Assembly (NCBI RefSeq): GCF_019443085.1
Contig: NZ_JAHZIL010000003.1
Location: 682,001 to 746,000 of the forward strand
Length of the DNA: 64,000 nucleotides
Source of the DNA: Marinobacter sp. F4218
Lineage (GTDB): Bacteria > Pseudomonadota > Gammaproteobacteria > Pseudomonadales > Oleiphilaceae
Reading direction: 5' to 3'
Position 1 is the first letter of the stretch. Each line of letters begins with the position of its first letter. The notes under the pieces are model-generated. The model did no database searches and was not told where the DNA came from. It worked only from the letters and a program-made list of their open reading frames with translations. The position numbers were made by a program, and so were the translations under genes. Shown here piece after piece: positions 18,501 through 25,985 of this stretch.

Positions 18501-19055
18501 GGGTGTGACCGCGTCGAGGTCCGCATTCCTGCAGCGCGGGTGGCACTCCACGGTAAAATCGCTGATCCCGAATTGCTCTCCGTCCCGGCGTTGTATGCGG
18601 TAGGGATGCTCTCCCAGGACCCGCATTCCCAGATTCTCAAGTATGGGAATCACGTCGGAGAGCACAACCGGGTCGCCCTGGCTGTAGAGCTTGAAGCTCA
18701 TCGTCAGGCGGTCCGACTCCTCGCGCTCGTAAAATCGCATGGGCACATCGGATGCCACCGCAATAGACTGAATCTGACCGATGTCGCCAATGGCTTCTGA
18801 TACCGGGAAACGCGCCCGGTAGGCTGCCGGGAAACCGCCACTGAACATCTGAGCCTGCCGACCGCCAGCGACCTCGCCGTGCGCCGCCACGAGCCGGGCA
18901 TGCAAATCGTCGTCCCAGGACCGGGACTCCTCCATCATCCGGGCAACCAGTTCCTTGAGATCCGTGGAATCGTCTGGCGCCTTGCTCTGAGTCTGCAGCG
19001 CCTCAGAAAGTTGTTCCAGCAGGGTTTGTTGTTGTATTGAGCGGGGATGGGACAT
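15546..19055 (-). CDS. gdhB: NAD-specific glutamate dehydrogenase, short large-type form
   Basis: A 1169-residue enzyme of the bacterial large NAD-glutamate dehydrogenase family. Catalytic landmarks are VARGGLRWSDR, RTEILGLVKAQQVKNSVIVP, VGAKGGFIVK and VGIGDMAGDVFGNGML. It deaminates glutamate to 2-oxoglutarate for the TCA cycle. The usual proteobacterial enzyme is near 1600 residues; this one lacks roughly 400 N-terminal residues covering the first regulatory ACT-like modules. The promoter gap to the divergent Lrp gene is only 157 bases and holds no upstream remainder, so it appears complete rather than split. It lies upstream of putA on the same strand, linking proline and glutamate catabolism. 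Confidence 0.9.
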   Translation of the reverse strand: MSHPRSIQQQTLLEQLSEALQTQSKAPDDSTDLKELVARMMEESRSWDDDLHARLVAAHGEVAGGRQAQMFSGGFPAAYRARFPVSEAIGDIGQIQSIAVASDVPMRFYEREESDRLTMSFKLYSQGDPVVLSDVIPILENLGMRVLGEHPYRIQRRDGEQFGISDFTVECHPRCRNADLDAVTPLLQEAFREIWNGFAENDDFNQLIMAAGLGWREVALIRAYSRYIKQLRFGFSQPFIADTLARHLDITTLLVRFFNVRFEPGPNSPEERDAAAGRIESDILSALEAVASLDDDRILRRFYVLIRATLRTNFFQRQAGDQFKSYLSFKLDPSSIPDIPKPRPKFEIFVYSPRVEGVHLRAGPVARGGLRWSDRIEDYRTEILGLVKAQQVKNSVIVPVGAKGGFIVKQPPTDGSREAFREEGVACYQIFICGLLDLTDNLEAGVVVPPVDVVRHDDDDTYLVVAADKGTATFSDIANRLAEDYGFWLGDAFASGGSEGYDHKKMGITARGAWESVKRHFLEQGLDTQAEEFTVVGIGDMAGDVFGNGMLLSEQIRLVGAFNHQHIFIDPAPDAAASYAERKRLFDLPGSTWADYNTELISEGGGVFPRSMKSIPISAGMRAALGIEAARLAPSELISALLAAPVDMLWNGGIGTYVKARHESNEQVGDKSNDAVRINADQLRCRVLGEGGNLGVTQLGRVAFARTGGSANSDFIDNAGGVDCSDHEVNIKILLNELVHQERLTLAERNRLLRAMTPEVAELVLANNYRQAMALSLAQSGLVSSMEEIERLMRRLEAEGKLDRALEFLPDDDELQARRERGAGLTRPELSVLVSYAKIELKQALAQAKIVHDPRFVEALHSAFPVSLLNAFPEAIDAHPLRAEIAATQIANDIVNRMGVTWVDRMRHATGATVGDIASAYLISLRIHDVDAQWKAIENLDGKVSARGQAELFGDVIRLVTRSSSWLLHNYRTDLDPGSCEERYKGPLCEVVASTRRLATVIPESRWQERYDDYKGQGVPEALAAWCASAESRYWLMDMIEISRRLGQKLESVAWVYFRLGESLNLTWLDRQMRAFRAIGHWQVLATIHYRDELDQQLRNLTSSVFAARPESGADDASPEQLLETWRHDKQPLLSRWKRMLGDMQAGNEVDCAVFSVAHGVLRELALKA

Positions 19056-19212
19056 CGGAAAACTCCGGGATATAGCAGCTGAGGATGGTTTACCAGAACT
19101 CTCAGTATAGCCAAGACCATGAAGTCACTTTGACCATATAGTTTCCAAAAACAGGTATTTTGATTATATTCAACCGCTGAAATAGCCGCTAAGCCAGCCA
19201 GGAACTCAAATT
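19056..19212. promoter_or_regulatory. Divergent promoter region, gdh / Lrp-type regulator
   Basis: The 157 bases between the two divergent starts are AT-rich on the regulator side, with several A/T tracts and TATATT-like elements. Promoters for both genes must lie here. I cannot fix exact -35/-10 boxes or an operator. Confidence 0.4.
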
Positions 19213-19665
19213 ATGGTCGAACTGGATAGAATCGATCACTCCATTATCCGCGAACTCCAGAAGAACGCCCGGATTACCGTGACCGAGCTTGCGTCCCGGG
19301 TGGGATTGTCGAAAACCCCATGCCAGGTACGCATGCGACGGCTTGAGGAACAGGGATACATTACCGGCTACACCGCCCTGGTGAACCAGACCAAGCTCGG
19401 GCTGTCTCACATTGCCTTTGCCCAGGTCACGCTGGACGACACCAGCAGCAACGCACTGGAGGCATTCAACACCTCGGTCAAACAGATTTCGGCGGTTGAG
19501 CAGTGCCACATGATTGCGGGTAACTTCGACTACCTGCTGAAAGTCCGGACCCGGAACATGGCGGAGTACCGTCAGGTTCTGGGAGAGCAGATCTCCGCTC
19601 TGCCCCACGTGTTGCAAACCAGCACGTTTGTGGTCATGGAGAACGTCAAGGATGCGGGACTTTAA
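19213..19665 (+). CDS. Lrp/AsnC family regulator, PutR-like
   Basis: A 150-residue Lrp/AsnC regulator with an N-terminal helix-turn-helix (DRIDHSIIRELQKNARITV, then ELASRVGLSKTPCQVRMRRL) and a C-terminal RAM effector domain (about 65-145) including AGNFDYLLKVRTRNMAEYR. It is divergent from the glutamate dehydrogenase gene and one gene away from putA. In alphaproteobacteria, Lrp-type PutR activates putA in response to proline. The same role here is inferred from position and from PutA lacking its own DNA-binding domain. Its last 20 bases overlap the convergent downstream gene. Confidence 0.92.
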   Translation: MVELDRIDHSIIRELQKNARITVTELASRVGLSKTPCQVRMRRLEEQGYITGYTALVNQTKLGLSHIAFAQVTLDDTSSNALEAFNTSVKQISAVEQCHMIAGNFDYLLKVRTRNMAEYRQVLGEQISALPHVLQTSTFVVMENVKDAGL

Positions 19666-20449
19666 CCGAGGAAAACTGCAGGCCAAGCTCGTTGCGGTAC
19701 AGGGCATTACCGATACCCAGAACGATGTTGTCCACGGAAAAATCCTGGGGGATATTGGCCTTGGAGGCCTCATCGTGCTCAAGCGCTAGCACCAGCCGGA
19801 GCAGGTCCAGCAAACGGATCACCAGGTCCAGCAGTCCAAAATCCTCGGGCGGATCGCTGGCAGCACCCTGAACGAAAGCAACGGCGGCCTCGACAATCTG
19901 GCGGGAATGTTCGCCCAACGCGGCCACAGACAACCCCTTGATGGATTCGAGACGTTGCTCCCGCTCCAGGCGGATGGCCTCCATACACAGTTCCCGGGAC
20001 TGTTCGGGCGAGGTTTCCTGTTTCAGAATGCCCGCCAACCTGAAATCGACCGTCCCCTCGCTGCATTGCTCCCGATACTCGCTCTCGACCGCCTGCCGGG
20101 CATGGGGAAGGAACTTTTGGATGGCCTGCTCCCGGGCCTCGGCAAGCTGCTCCACCGACGCCGCATTCACCATGGCGCTCATAACCTGGACACAGTAGGT
20201 CAGATGTTCCCAGATCTCCGGCGCTATGCGCTTCGGCTCCGCTGGAAGCACGCGTTTGATGGAGACAAATTCGAAGTAGAGGCTGGTAACCTCCCGCTCG
20301 GAAAAGCCGGAGGTCCGGATGATATGAGGTAAGCCCAGCTCTTCAATCTCCCGCAGCAGGCGGGGAATAACCAGAAGAATGTAGTGCTGGGCACCTTTCG
20401 ATACAGGTTTTAACTGGTCCAAACTACGTTCCGATTGTTTCGACAACAC
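19646..20449 (-). CDS. Conserved hypothetical protein, mainly alpha-helical
   Basis: A 267-residue cytoplasmic protein without signal peptide or membrane segments, predicted to be largely helical and rich in Glu, Leu and Arg. I do not recognise a domain. The 3' end overlaps the Lrp-type gene by 20 bases in convergent orientation. The downstream 5' neighbour on the same strand is a small secreted protein 5 bases upstream, so the two are probably co-transcribed. The function is unknown. Confidence 0.75.
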   Translation of the reverse strand: MLSKQSERSLDQLKPVSKGAQHYILLVIPRLLREIEELGLPHIIRTSGFSEREVTSLYFEFVSIKRVLPAEPKRIAPEIWEHLTYCVQVMSAMVNAASVEQLAEAREQAIQKFLPHARQAVESEYREQCSEGTVDFRLAGILKQETSPEQSRELCMEAIRLEREQRLESIKGLSVAALGEHSRQIVEAAVAFVQGAASDPPEDFGLLDLVIRLLDLLRLVLALEHDEASKANIPQDFSVDNIVLGIGNALYRNELGLQFSSVKVPHP

Positions 20450-20454
20450 CCCGA

Positions 20455-20697
20455 TCAGTAACTGGCATTCAGTTTGTTCAGGGCTTCATTCAGTACCTTG
20501 ACCGATTCACCATGTTTGCCTTGATTGTGCAATGCTTCGCCCTTGGCGCGCAGCTCCTTCACTTCTTGCTTGACATCGCTTCCAACCTGGGAAGAAACAA
20601 GCTGGCTGTCAACCTGCTTCATCAGGGCTGGGCACTGGCCCGCAATCACCGGTGCGGCCAGGAAAAGGGACAGTAACGCAGCGGCTAGATATCGCAT
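20455..20697 (-). CDS. Small periplasmic helical protein
   Basis: An 80-residue protein with a clear signal peptide (MRYLAAALLSLFLAAPVIAG, cleavage near residue 19) and a mature domain of two helices separated by a loop, with one cysteine at Cys22. The C-terminal half is a TPR-like single repeat (GEALHNQGKHGESVKVLNEA). A GGAGG-type ribosome binding site precedes the ATG. It is followed 5 bases later by the 267-residue hypothetical gene. A chaperone or adaptor role in the periplasm is possible but not shown. Confidence 0.75.
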   Translation of the reverse strand: MRYLAAALLSLFLAAPVIAGQCPALMKQVDSQLVSSQVGSDVKQEVKELRAKGEALHNQGKHGESVKVLNEALNKLNASY

Positions 20698-20794
20698 GAT
20701 GGTTCCTCCATGTTAAACAAGCCTTATGTCAGTGTAGTACCGATCCGGTCTGGCGAAAACCATCGTGTTTCTATTAGGGCCAGGCCCGGACAGG

Positions 20795-21286
20795 TCAACG
20801 GCTGGACAGCTTTTCCCGGGTCTTCAGGCGACCTTCCCGGCGAATCTCGGCGTTCTCGAAACGGCGCCTCTGCTCGTCCGACTCCGGAATGACATGAGGC
20901 ACATCCACAGGTTTGTCGTTCTCATCCAGCGCCACGAAGGTGAAGAACGCCGACAGGATATGCCGGGTGTCGCCGGTGTAACTGTTCTCCGCCTCAACCC
21001 GTGCGCCAATCTCCATGGACGAGCCCCAACTGCGGTTCAGTGACAGGTTGAACAGGAGAGTATCATTGCCCTTTGCGGGCGCCCGGAAATGGATGGAGTC
21101 CACCGCAGCGGTAACGCAGACGTGCGCGGAGTGGCGCTCGGCAACCACCAGGGCAAGCCGGTCGCATTTGGCCATGATCATGCCGCCAAAGACCGTGTTG
21201 TGGGCGTTCATGTCGTTCGGGAACACCTTGTAGACATGCTTCTCAATAACGGACGCAGACACGGGTTTCGCGGGCATTTCAGACAT
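20795..21286 (-). CDS. Acyl-CoA thioesterase, hot-dog fold (YciA/BACH type)
   Basis: A 163-residue single hot-dog-domain protein. The core helix segment NAHNTVFGGMIMAKCDRLAL and the VDSIHFRAPAKGNDTLLF strand match the acyl-CoA hydrolase group, which hydrolyses acyl-CoA to free acid and CoA. The catalytic acidic residue on the long helix is Asp in AKCDRL. It stands alone between a small secreted protein and a DUF502 protein. Chain-length preference cannot be told from sequence. Confidence 0.9.
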   Translation of the reverse strand: MSEMPAKPVSASVIEKHVYKVFPNDMNAHNTVFGGMIMAKCDRLALVVAERHSAHVCVTAAVDSIHFRAPAKGNDTLLFNLSLNRSWGSSMEIGARVEAENSYTGDTRHILSAFFTFVALDENDKPVDVPHVIPESDEQRRRFENAEIRREGRLKTREKLSSR

Positions 21287-21417
21287 CTGTTCGGTTCCTT
21301 CTCCTCGGGGGTTTCGAGTACCTTACCTCATGAAAGCGGGGAACACCGGGCTTTGCCCACATTCACCGAATCTGGTCTAAACTCAATTTGTTTCAGCTAT
21401 CAGTCACGGAGATCATG

Positions 21418-22008
21418 CTATGGCCGCTTCATTTTTAGTGCGTCACGCAGATCTTCGGCGCCCCGGCCAAGCCGCCGGATATGGCCGACCGCCTGCGGTA
21501 CGGTGATTTCCAGGGTATGAACCCGACTGGCCGAGACGTAAACCACTGAACCGGACCACGGGTCGGGAGAACCGGGCAGGTAGATGACAACCGGCCCGTC
21601 CGAGAGCCTCTCCACCTCAAAGCCGACCTGGGCATAGTCGTCAAAATGCACCATCACCGATTGCAGGCTCCGGGACTCAGCTTCATCCATCTTCAGGTTT
21701 TCGGCAAAGCTCTTGATAAAGGAGTAGCCAGGTATGGCGAGCAACCCATTATCGATCTGGCGATAAAACTGTTTGGCCCGAGAGCCCTTGGCAACAAACC
21801 CGGCAACAAAGCTGACCAGTAACACCGAAACCAATGCCAGCAGGTTCGCAACGGCAACACCGCCCACGTAATCGATCGGCAGCAATCGGCCCAGAGGCTC
21901 GGCGACTCGCAACATGATCTCATGGGCTTTGCCCAGCACCACGAGTATAACGACGACAGGCAGCAGGAACACGATACCGCCAATGATTGTGGTTTTGATG
22001 AAATTCAT
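21418..22008 (-). CDS. DUF502 family membrane protein
   Basis: A 196-residue protein of the DUF502 family: two N-terminal transmembrane helices (about 5-27 and 52-75) with the conserved GGIVFLLPVVVILVVLGK and the IPGYSFIKSF segment, then a soluble C-terminal domain with VVIYLPGSPDPWSGSVVYV. The function of the family is not established; plant homologues are linked to membrane trafficking. It is monocistronic here. Confidence 0.9.
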   Translation of the reverse strand: MNFIKTTIIGGIVFLLPVVVILVVLGKAHEIMLRVAEPLGRLLPIDYVGGVAVANLLALVSVLLVSFVAGFVAKGSRAKQFYRQIDNGLLAIPGYSFIKSFAENLKMDEAESRSLQSVMVHFDDYAQVGFEVERLSDGPVVIYLPGSPDPWSGSVVYVSASRVHTLEITVPQAVGHIRRLGRGAEDLRDALKMKRP

Positions 22009-22103
22009 GGTCGCCCGCTCCCTGGTCTATCGTCCTGACTGACACATTCGGCGACGTCATCCAATCGTTGAGATCCTGCCCATGCCATTGGATTGACTAT
22101 AGA

Positions 22104-22469
22104 TCAAGCCGGGCCATCCAACCGCCGACTCACCCAGGAATGATAAAGCCGGGCCAGGAACGGACGGATCAGAGGAAGACCAATCAACCAGGCAAACGGC
22201 TTCAATACCGGTACCCGCGACATCAACAGGATATACGCATCCATCTCCCGGTGAATTCGGCCCTGAGGATCCTTGACATGCAATTCCCTCAGCGCCGAAT
22301 CCGGGTTTATACCTTCCTGGCGCAACATTTCGTCGCGACCAGTAATATCCAGCCATTCAACCGATTCACCGGTCTTGCCCGCAAGCTTTTCGTACCACCG
22401 GCGGTCCTTGATGCAGGCAGGACAGGAACCGTCGTAAAACACTATCAGCTTGCCATCTGACGAAGTCAT
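22104..22469 (-). CDS. Thiol-disulfide oxidoreductase-like DCC family protein (DUF393)
   Basis: A 121-residue protein with the DCC-family signature at the N-terminus: VFYDGSCPACIKDRRWYEKL, including a CPAC redox pair at Cys20-Cys23. A later DPQGRIHREMDAYILLM block also matches. These small thioredoxin-like proteins are presumed redox-active, but partners are unknown. The ribosome binding site GGGAGGATC immediately precedes the ATG. It follows the DUF4242 gene by 21 bases on the same strand, so they likely share a transcript. Confidence 0.88.
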   Translation of the reverse strand: MTSSDGKLIVFYDGSCPACIKDRRWYEKLAGKTGESVEWLDITGRDEMLRQEGINPDSALRELHVKDPQGRIHREMDAYILLMSRVPVLKPFAWLIGLPLIRPFLARLYHSWVSRRLDGPA

Positions 22470-22490
22470 GATCCTCCCAAACGTTGATCG

Positions 22491-22775
22491 TTAGCTCGCC
22501 ACTGGCTCAGCGGTGGTCGGATCGATCACGGTTCGAACCTGGGAAATGGCATTAACAGGGAAGCCCCCCATTTCCGCGTGTCGACGCACCATCGCCTCGT
22601 CAGGGGCGATGTAAAGGCAATACACCTTATCATCCGTGACAAAACTGTTTAGCCACTGGATATGCGGCCCCAATTCCTCCAATACCGTGCAGGATTTCTG
22701 GGAAATTTCCTGCAACTCGCTAGAGGACAATTTGCCGGCTCCCGGCAACTCTCTCTCAATCATGTATTTTGGCAT
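22491..22775 (-). CDS. DUF4242 small protein (SCO4226-like)
   Basis: A 94-residue protein of the DUF4242 group, a ferredoxin-like alpha/beta barrel. It begins KYMIERELPGAGKLSSSEL and contains the SFVTDDKVYCLYIAPDEA strand and HAEMGGFPVNAI. The Streptomyces relative SCO4226 binds nickel; whether the metal site is kept here is not clear. The ribosome binding site GGAGG is strong. It sits upstream of the DCC-family gene in a two-gene unit. Confidence 0.85.
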   Translation of the reverse strand: MPKYMIERELPGAGKLSSSELQEISQKSCTVLEELGPHIQWLNSFVTDDKVYCLYIAPDEAMVRRHAEMGGFPVNAISQVRTVIDPTTAEPVAS

Positions 22776-22964
22776 TTCTCACCCCTCCTGCCTCCGATCC
22801 GAGGACCGCAGGACCAATAGTCTCATCGCCGCCTTTTTATAGCCTAGACCCGTCCCAGGCCTGCCACCACCCGGAATCGCGTGGGTTTTAGACCATTAAT
22901 GCACCATAGGCGGGGCGCTATAATCGCGGGGAGTAAACGGGGATTGGTGCCGGGAGGTTCAGCC

Positions 22965-22983
22965 CCCGCCGCACCACGGCGGG
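22965..22983 (-). terminator. Hairpin downstream of the EF-P-like gene
   Basis: CCCGCCG-CACCA-CGGCGGG forms a 7-bp GC stem 17 bases past the stop codon of the EF-P-like gene. Flanking GCCC/GGGC can extend it with a bulge. There is no T-run. Confidence 0.5.
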
Positions 22984-22999
22984 AGGGCTGTATTGCGGA

Positions 23000-23566
23000 T
23001 CAGGCGCGGCTCAGGAACTTACGCTCGTCCACGTTCACCTTGATACGGTCACCGGTGGAAATATGCTCTGGCACCTGCACCACCAAACCTGTCGACAGGG
23101 TAGCGGGTTTGGTACGGGCGGTCGCAGACCCTCCTTTGACGGACGGGTCGGTTTCGCTGATCTCCAGCTCCACCGTCGGTGGCAAGGCCAGGGATACCGG
23201 CGCATCACTGACCAGCACCACCATCAGACCCTGTGTGTCCTCGCTGATGAACAGCAGCTCGTCGGCGATCGACTCCTTGTTGAGGCTGTATTGGGTGAAG
23301 TCTTCGCTATCCATGAAGACGTACTCATCACCATCGGAATAGGAGAAGGTGGCCGGCCTGCGGACCAGATCGGCCAGATTCAGCATGTCCGAATCCTTGA
23401 ACGTCTCGTCAATCTTGTTGCCGGTAACCACGTCGTACATTCGCATGCGATACAGACTGCCGCCCGCCCGGCCCTGGGGGACGGAACGTTCGATATCCTT
23501 GACGAAGTAGACGCGACCATCGTACTCGACGGCTGAATTCTTCTTGATTTCACTTGCTCTTGGCAT
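23000..23566 (-). CDS. yeiP: Elongation factor P-like protein YeiP (EfpL)
   Basis: A 188-residue three-domain EF-P paralogue: a KOW-like domain 1 (1-65), an OB domain 2 (about 67-125) and a C-terminal OB domain (130-188) ending [20 protein letters not shown]. The tip of the domain-1 loop is Arg33 in VPQGRAGG, not the modifiable Lys34 of EF-P. This matches the EfpL/YeiP subgroup, which relieves ribosome stalling at polyproline and other motifs without lysine modification. The gene is monocistronic and divergent from the reductase gene at 23687. Confidence 0.94.
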   Translation of the reverse strand: MPRASEIKKNSAVEYDGRVYFVKDIERSVPQGRAGGSLYRMRMYDVVTGNKIDETFKDSDMLNLADLVRRPATFSYSDGDEYVFMDSEDFTQYSLNKESIADELLFISEDTQGLMVVLVSDAPVSLALPPTVELEISETDPSVKGGSATARTKPATLSTGLVVQVPEHISTGDRIKVNVDERKFLSRA

Positions 23567-23686
23567 TGCACTGTTCCAGAAAAAAAATGAGACAATTAGG
23601 GCTGTTGATATACCACGATGGTGAAAGACAAGCGATAGTCAAATGCTCAATTCATGCTGTTTCCACCGGATCACAGGGAGCCTTTT

Positions 23687-24556
23687 ATGAACGTCGCATT
23701 CATTGGCCTGGGCATTATGGGAAGCCGAATGGCCCGTAACCTCCTCAAAGACAACTCGCTCTCCCTCACCGTTGCCAATCGGTCCCCCACTGCAGTCCAG
23801 GCCCTGGAGGCGGAGGGTGCCCGCGGAGCCAGCTCCGCTTCGGAAGCGGCCCGGAACGCCGACATCGTCATTACCATGCTGAGCGACCCGACCGTGCTGG
23901 AAGAGGTCGCCTTCGGCGATGAGGGCTTTGTGCCGGCCATGCACAAGGGCTCACTCTGGGTGAACAGCTCCACCGTTAACCCCTCCTGTACACGAAACTG
24001 CGCAAACCGGGCGAATGCTCTCGGGATAAGGTTTCTGGACGCGCCGGTGGCGGGCACCAAACAACCTGCCGAAGACGGTGAACTCACGTTCCTGCTGGGG
24101 GGCGAAGATACCGACGTTGAGGGCGCCCGGCCACTCCTCGAGCTGATGGGACAAAAAATCCTCCATGTGGGGGCAGCCGGTCAGGGCAGCGCTTTCAAGA
24201 TGCTGGTGAACGCCCTGCTCGCGCAATCCATGCTGGCCTATGCCGAGACGGCCCTGCTGGGAGAAAAGCTTGGATTCAGCCGCGATTTCCTGATGGACAC
24301 CCTGCCCAACCTGCCGGTGTCCGCGCCGTTCCTGAAGGGCAAAGCCGAGTTGATACGGGAAGGCAATTACGAAGCTCAGTTCCCACTCGAACTGATGCAC
24401 AAGGACCTGCACCTTCTGGAGCAAACCGCCTACGAGGAAAACCAGCCCATGTTCCTGGCAAGCCTGGCCAAGACAGTGTATGGCAGCGCCAAGCAGGCAG
24501 GGTATGACCGAGAGGACTTTGCCTCGGTGTTTGACTTCCTCACCGGCAACCGGTGA
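23687..24556 (+). CDS. NAD(P)-dependent beta-hydroxyacid dehydrogenase (HIBADH / GLYR family)
   Basis: A 289-residue enzyme. A Rossmann domain opens MNVAFIGLGIMGSRMARNLL with the glycine-rich motif. The substrate loop DAPVAGTKQPAEDGELTFLL and the catalytic lysine region GQGSAFKMLVNALL identify the beta-hydroxyacid dehydrogenase family. The start at this ATG is supported by a CAGGGAG ribosome binding site; an upstream in-frame ATG adds 11 unconserved residues. The ARNPSTAVQ-like loop after strand 2 (ANRSPTAV) suggests NADP preference, as in glyoxylate/succinic-semialdehyde reductases. The actual substrate is undetermined. Confidence 0.92.
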   Translation: MNVAFIGLGIMGSRMARNLLKDNSLSLTVANRSPTAVQALEAEGARGASSASEAARNADIVITMLSDPTVLEEVAFGDEGFVPAMHKGSLWVNSSTVNPSCTRNCANRANALGIRFLDAPVAGTKQPAEDGELTFLLGGEDTDVEGARPLLELMGQKILHVGAAGQGSAFKMLVNALLAQSMLAYAETALLGEKLGFSRDFLMDTLPNLPVSAPFLKGKAELIREGNYEAQFPLELMHKDLHLLEQTAYEENQPMFLASLAKTVYGSAKQAGYDREDFASVFDFLTGNR

Positions 24557-24563
24557 TCGGCCC

Positions 24564-25331
24564 TCACACGATCAGAACCACGCCCAGACCGATGGCGAGG
24601 GCACCAAACGCCCTTGCCAACCATTCACCACCAGGTATCAGCTTCTCCAGCAAAACCACGACGGCGATGGCGGCGATCACGCTCAGGTCCATGACCCCAC
24701 CAACGAACAGCAGCGCCATAAGCGCGGCACAACAGCCAACGCAATAGGTTCCGTGGCGGAGACCCATTTCGAAGGCCCCCTTCAGTCCGGACCGCCAGTA
24801 CCGGGTGATGAACAGCAAAGGCCCCCGGCAACGACGAAGGCAGGCCTGTTTCAGAGAGGAGAACTGATAAATGCCCGCGGCGATCAGAACCACACCGCTG
24901 AACACCTGGTTCTGACTGCGCATCTGGGGGCTGAGCAACGCCGACTCCTCGAGTAACCACTGCAGGGCCGTGGCCGTCAGGCTGAACAGACCCCAGACCA
25001 GCAGGTATCCACCCGCAAACAAGGCCGTCCCCAGCATTCCCCCCGCCAGCTGGTTTTTCCGCGCCACCTGCCGATACAAGAGAATCATGGGCGCGGCACT
25101 GGGGGTCATCATGGCGACCATCATCACGCTCCACATCACCACCATCATGGCGAAGTACGCCGGGGTCCAGTGCTTGAATGCCATCATGTCGCCCGGAGAC
25201 ATTGATGCCATCTCCGACGCCAGGCCAAACACATACAGCCAGCAAAGGCCGGCAATCGTCAGTAAACCAACAAGGGTTACCGTTGACCCCCGCACTATGG
25301 AACGCGAGAACACCGAACGTCCGTTGCCCAT
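24564..25331 (-). CDS. DUF2182 predicted metal-binding membrane protein
   Basis: A 255-residue membrane protein with about seven transmembrane segments, of the DUF2182 family. The characteristic block is MVVMWSVMMVAMMTPSAAPM, rich in methionine, followed by a YRQ loop. A late GTYCVGCCAALMALLFVGG segment contributes three cysteines. Methionine and cysteine placement suggests metal handling, but this is inference. It begins 15 bases after the DUF1326 gene on the same strand with a GGAGG site. The two families often neighbour each other, implying a joint function. Confidence 0.88.
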   Translation of the reverse strand: MGNGRSVFSRSIVRGSTVTLVGLLTIAGLCWLYVFGLASEMASMSPGDMMAFKHWTPAYFAMMVVMWSVMMVAMMTPSAAPMILLYRQVARKNQLAGGMLGTALFAGGYLLVWGLFSLTATALQWLLEESALLSPQMRSQNQVFSGVVLIAAGIYQFSSLKQACLRRCRGPLLFITRYWRSGLKGAFEMGLRHGTYCVGCCAALMALLFVGGVMDLSVIAAIAVVVLLEKLIPGGEWLARAFGALAIGLGVVLIV

Positions 25332-25346
25332 GTGTACCTCCGGGGT

Positions 25347-25982
25347 CTAGTGGTAAACCCCGGTCGGACCAATATCCAGGTGCGACATATGGCTATGGGT
25401 CGCGTTCAACTCTATCGGCATGTCCGCGTGAGCGCTGGTACGACCGCTTGCCACTTCGGCCACGTGGTACTCGAACCCATGGGGCAACTCGATTCGGGCC
25501 TGATGCTCAGAACCGTCGATCGGACTGAGAATGGGCGTGCCACTGGCCTCTACCAGATCCGCCACCCGAATCGACGCCTTCCTGCCCTCAACGTCACAGG
25601 TCATATCGATCGGACAGAACACCGGATCGTGCATCTTCGTCATGGTGCTGGCGAAGACATTGAAGAACGTGGCGCCCGGCTCGGAAGTCTCACCGGACAT
25701 AATGGCCATCAGCGCGTCCCGCTGTTCCTGGGTGGCCTTTTCATCGACAAAAGCCTGTGCTGTACCGTTGCCTTCATGAATGGCTCCCGGCCACTTCAGC
25801 GTCATGGCAAAGGCCAAACCATCCAGCCGGGTATCGCCGAAGTACCCGTCTTCAATTTTCACCGCCGCAAATGCTTCGCAGTCACCATGGGACGGTCGCC
25901 CCATGAACTGACACGGACACCCCAGATCACAGTTACAGTTTACAAACTCCAACCCCTTGATTCGCCAATCTACCCTGTCCAT
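25347..25982 (-). CDS. DUF1326 cysteine-rich protein
   Basis: A 211-residue soluble protein of the DUF1326 family. The N-terminal signature VNCNCDLGCPCQF has four cysteines (16, 18, 22 and 24) in a CxC-x3-CxC arrangement likely to bind metal or act as thiols. The start at the ATG before DRVDWRIKG is chosen because homologues begin just before that motif; an in-frame ATG 33 bases upstream would run through a stem-loop. It is the first gene of a unit with DUF2182. Its leader carries a stem-loop that holds a GGA element. Confidence 0.87.
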   Translation of the reverse strand: MDRVDWRIKGLEFVNCNCDLGCPCQFMGRPSHGDCEAFAAVKIEDGYFGDTRLDGLAFAMTLKWPGAIHEGNGTAQAFVDEKATQEQRDALMAIMSGETSEPGATFFNVFASTMTKMHDPVFCPIDMTCDVEGRKASIRVADLVEASGTPILSPIDGSEHQARIELPHGFEYHVAEVASGRTSAHADMPIELNATHSHMSHLDIGPTGVYH

Positions 25983-25985
25983 CTC

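Noticed and set aside
17358-18800. Long open frame antisense to the glutamate dehydrogenase gene
   Set aside because: The opposite frame encodes clear GDH motifs across the whole region; this one has shadow composition only.
22531-22545. GGTTCGAACCTGGG, resembling a tRNA T-loop
   Set aside because: It lies inside the DUF4242 coding sequence, and no acceptor, D or anticodon arms surround it.
23654-23686. Upstream ATG as start of the beta-hydroxyacid dehydrogenase
   Set aside because: It adds residues with no homology before the Rossmann motif, and the ribosome binding site supports the later ATG.
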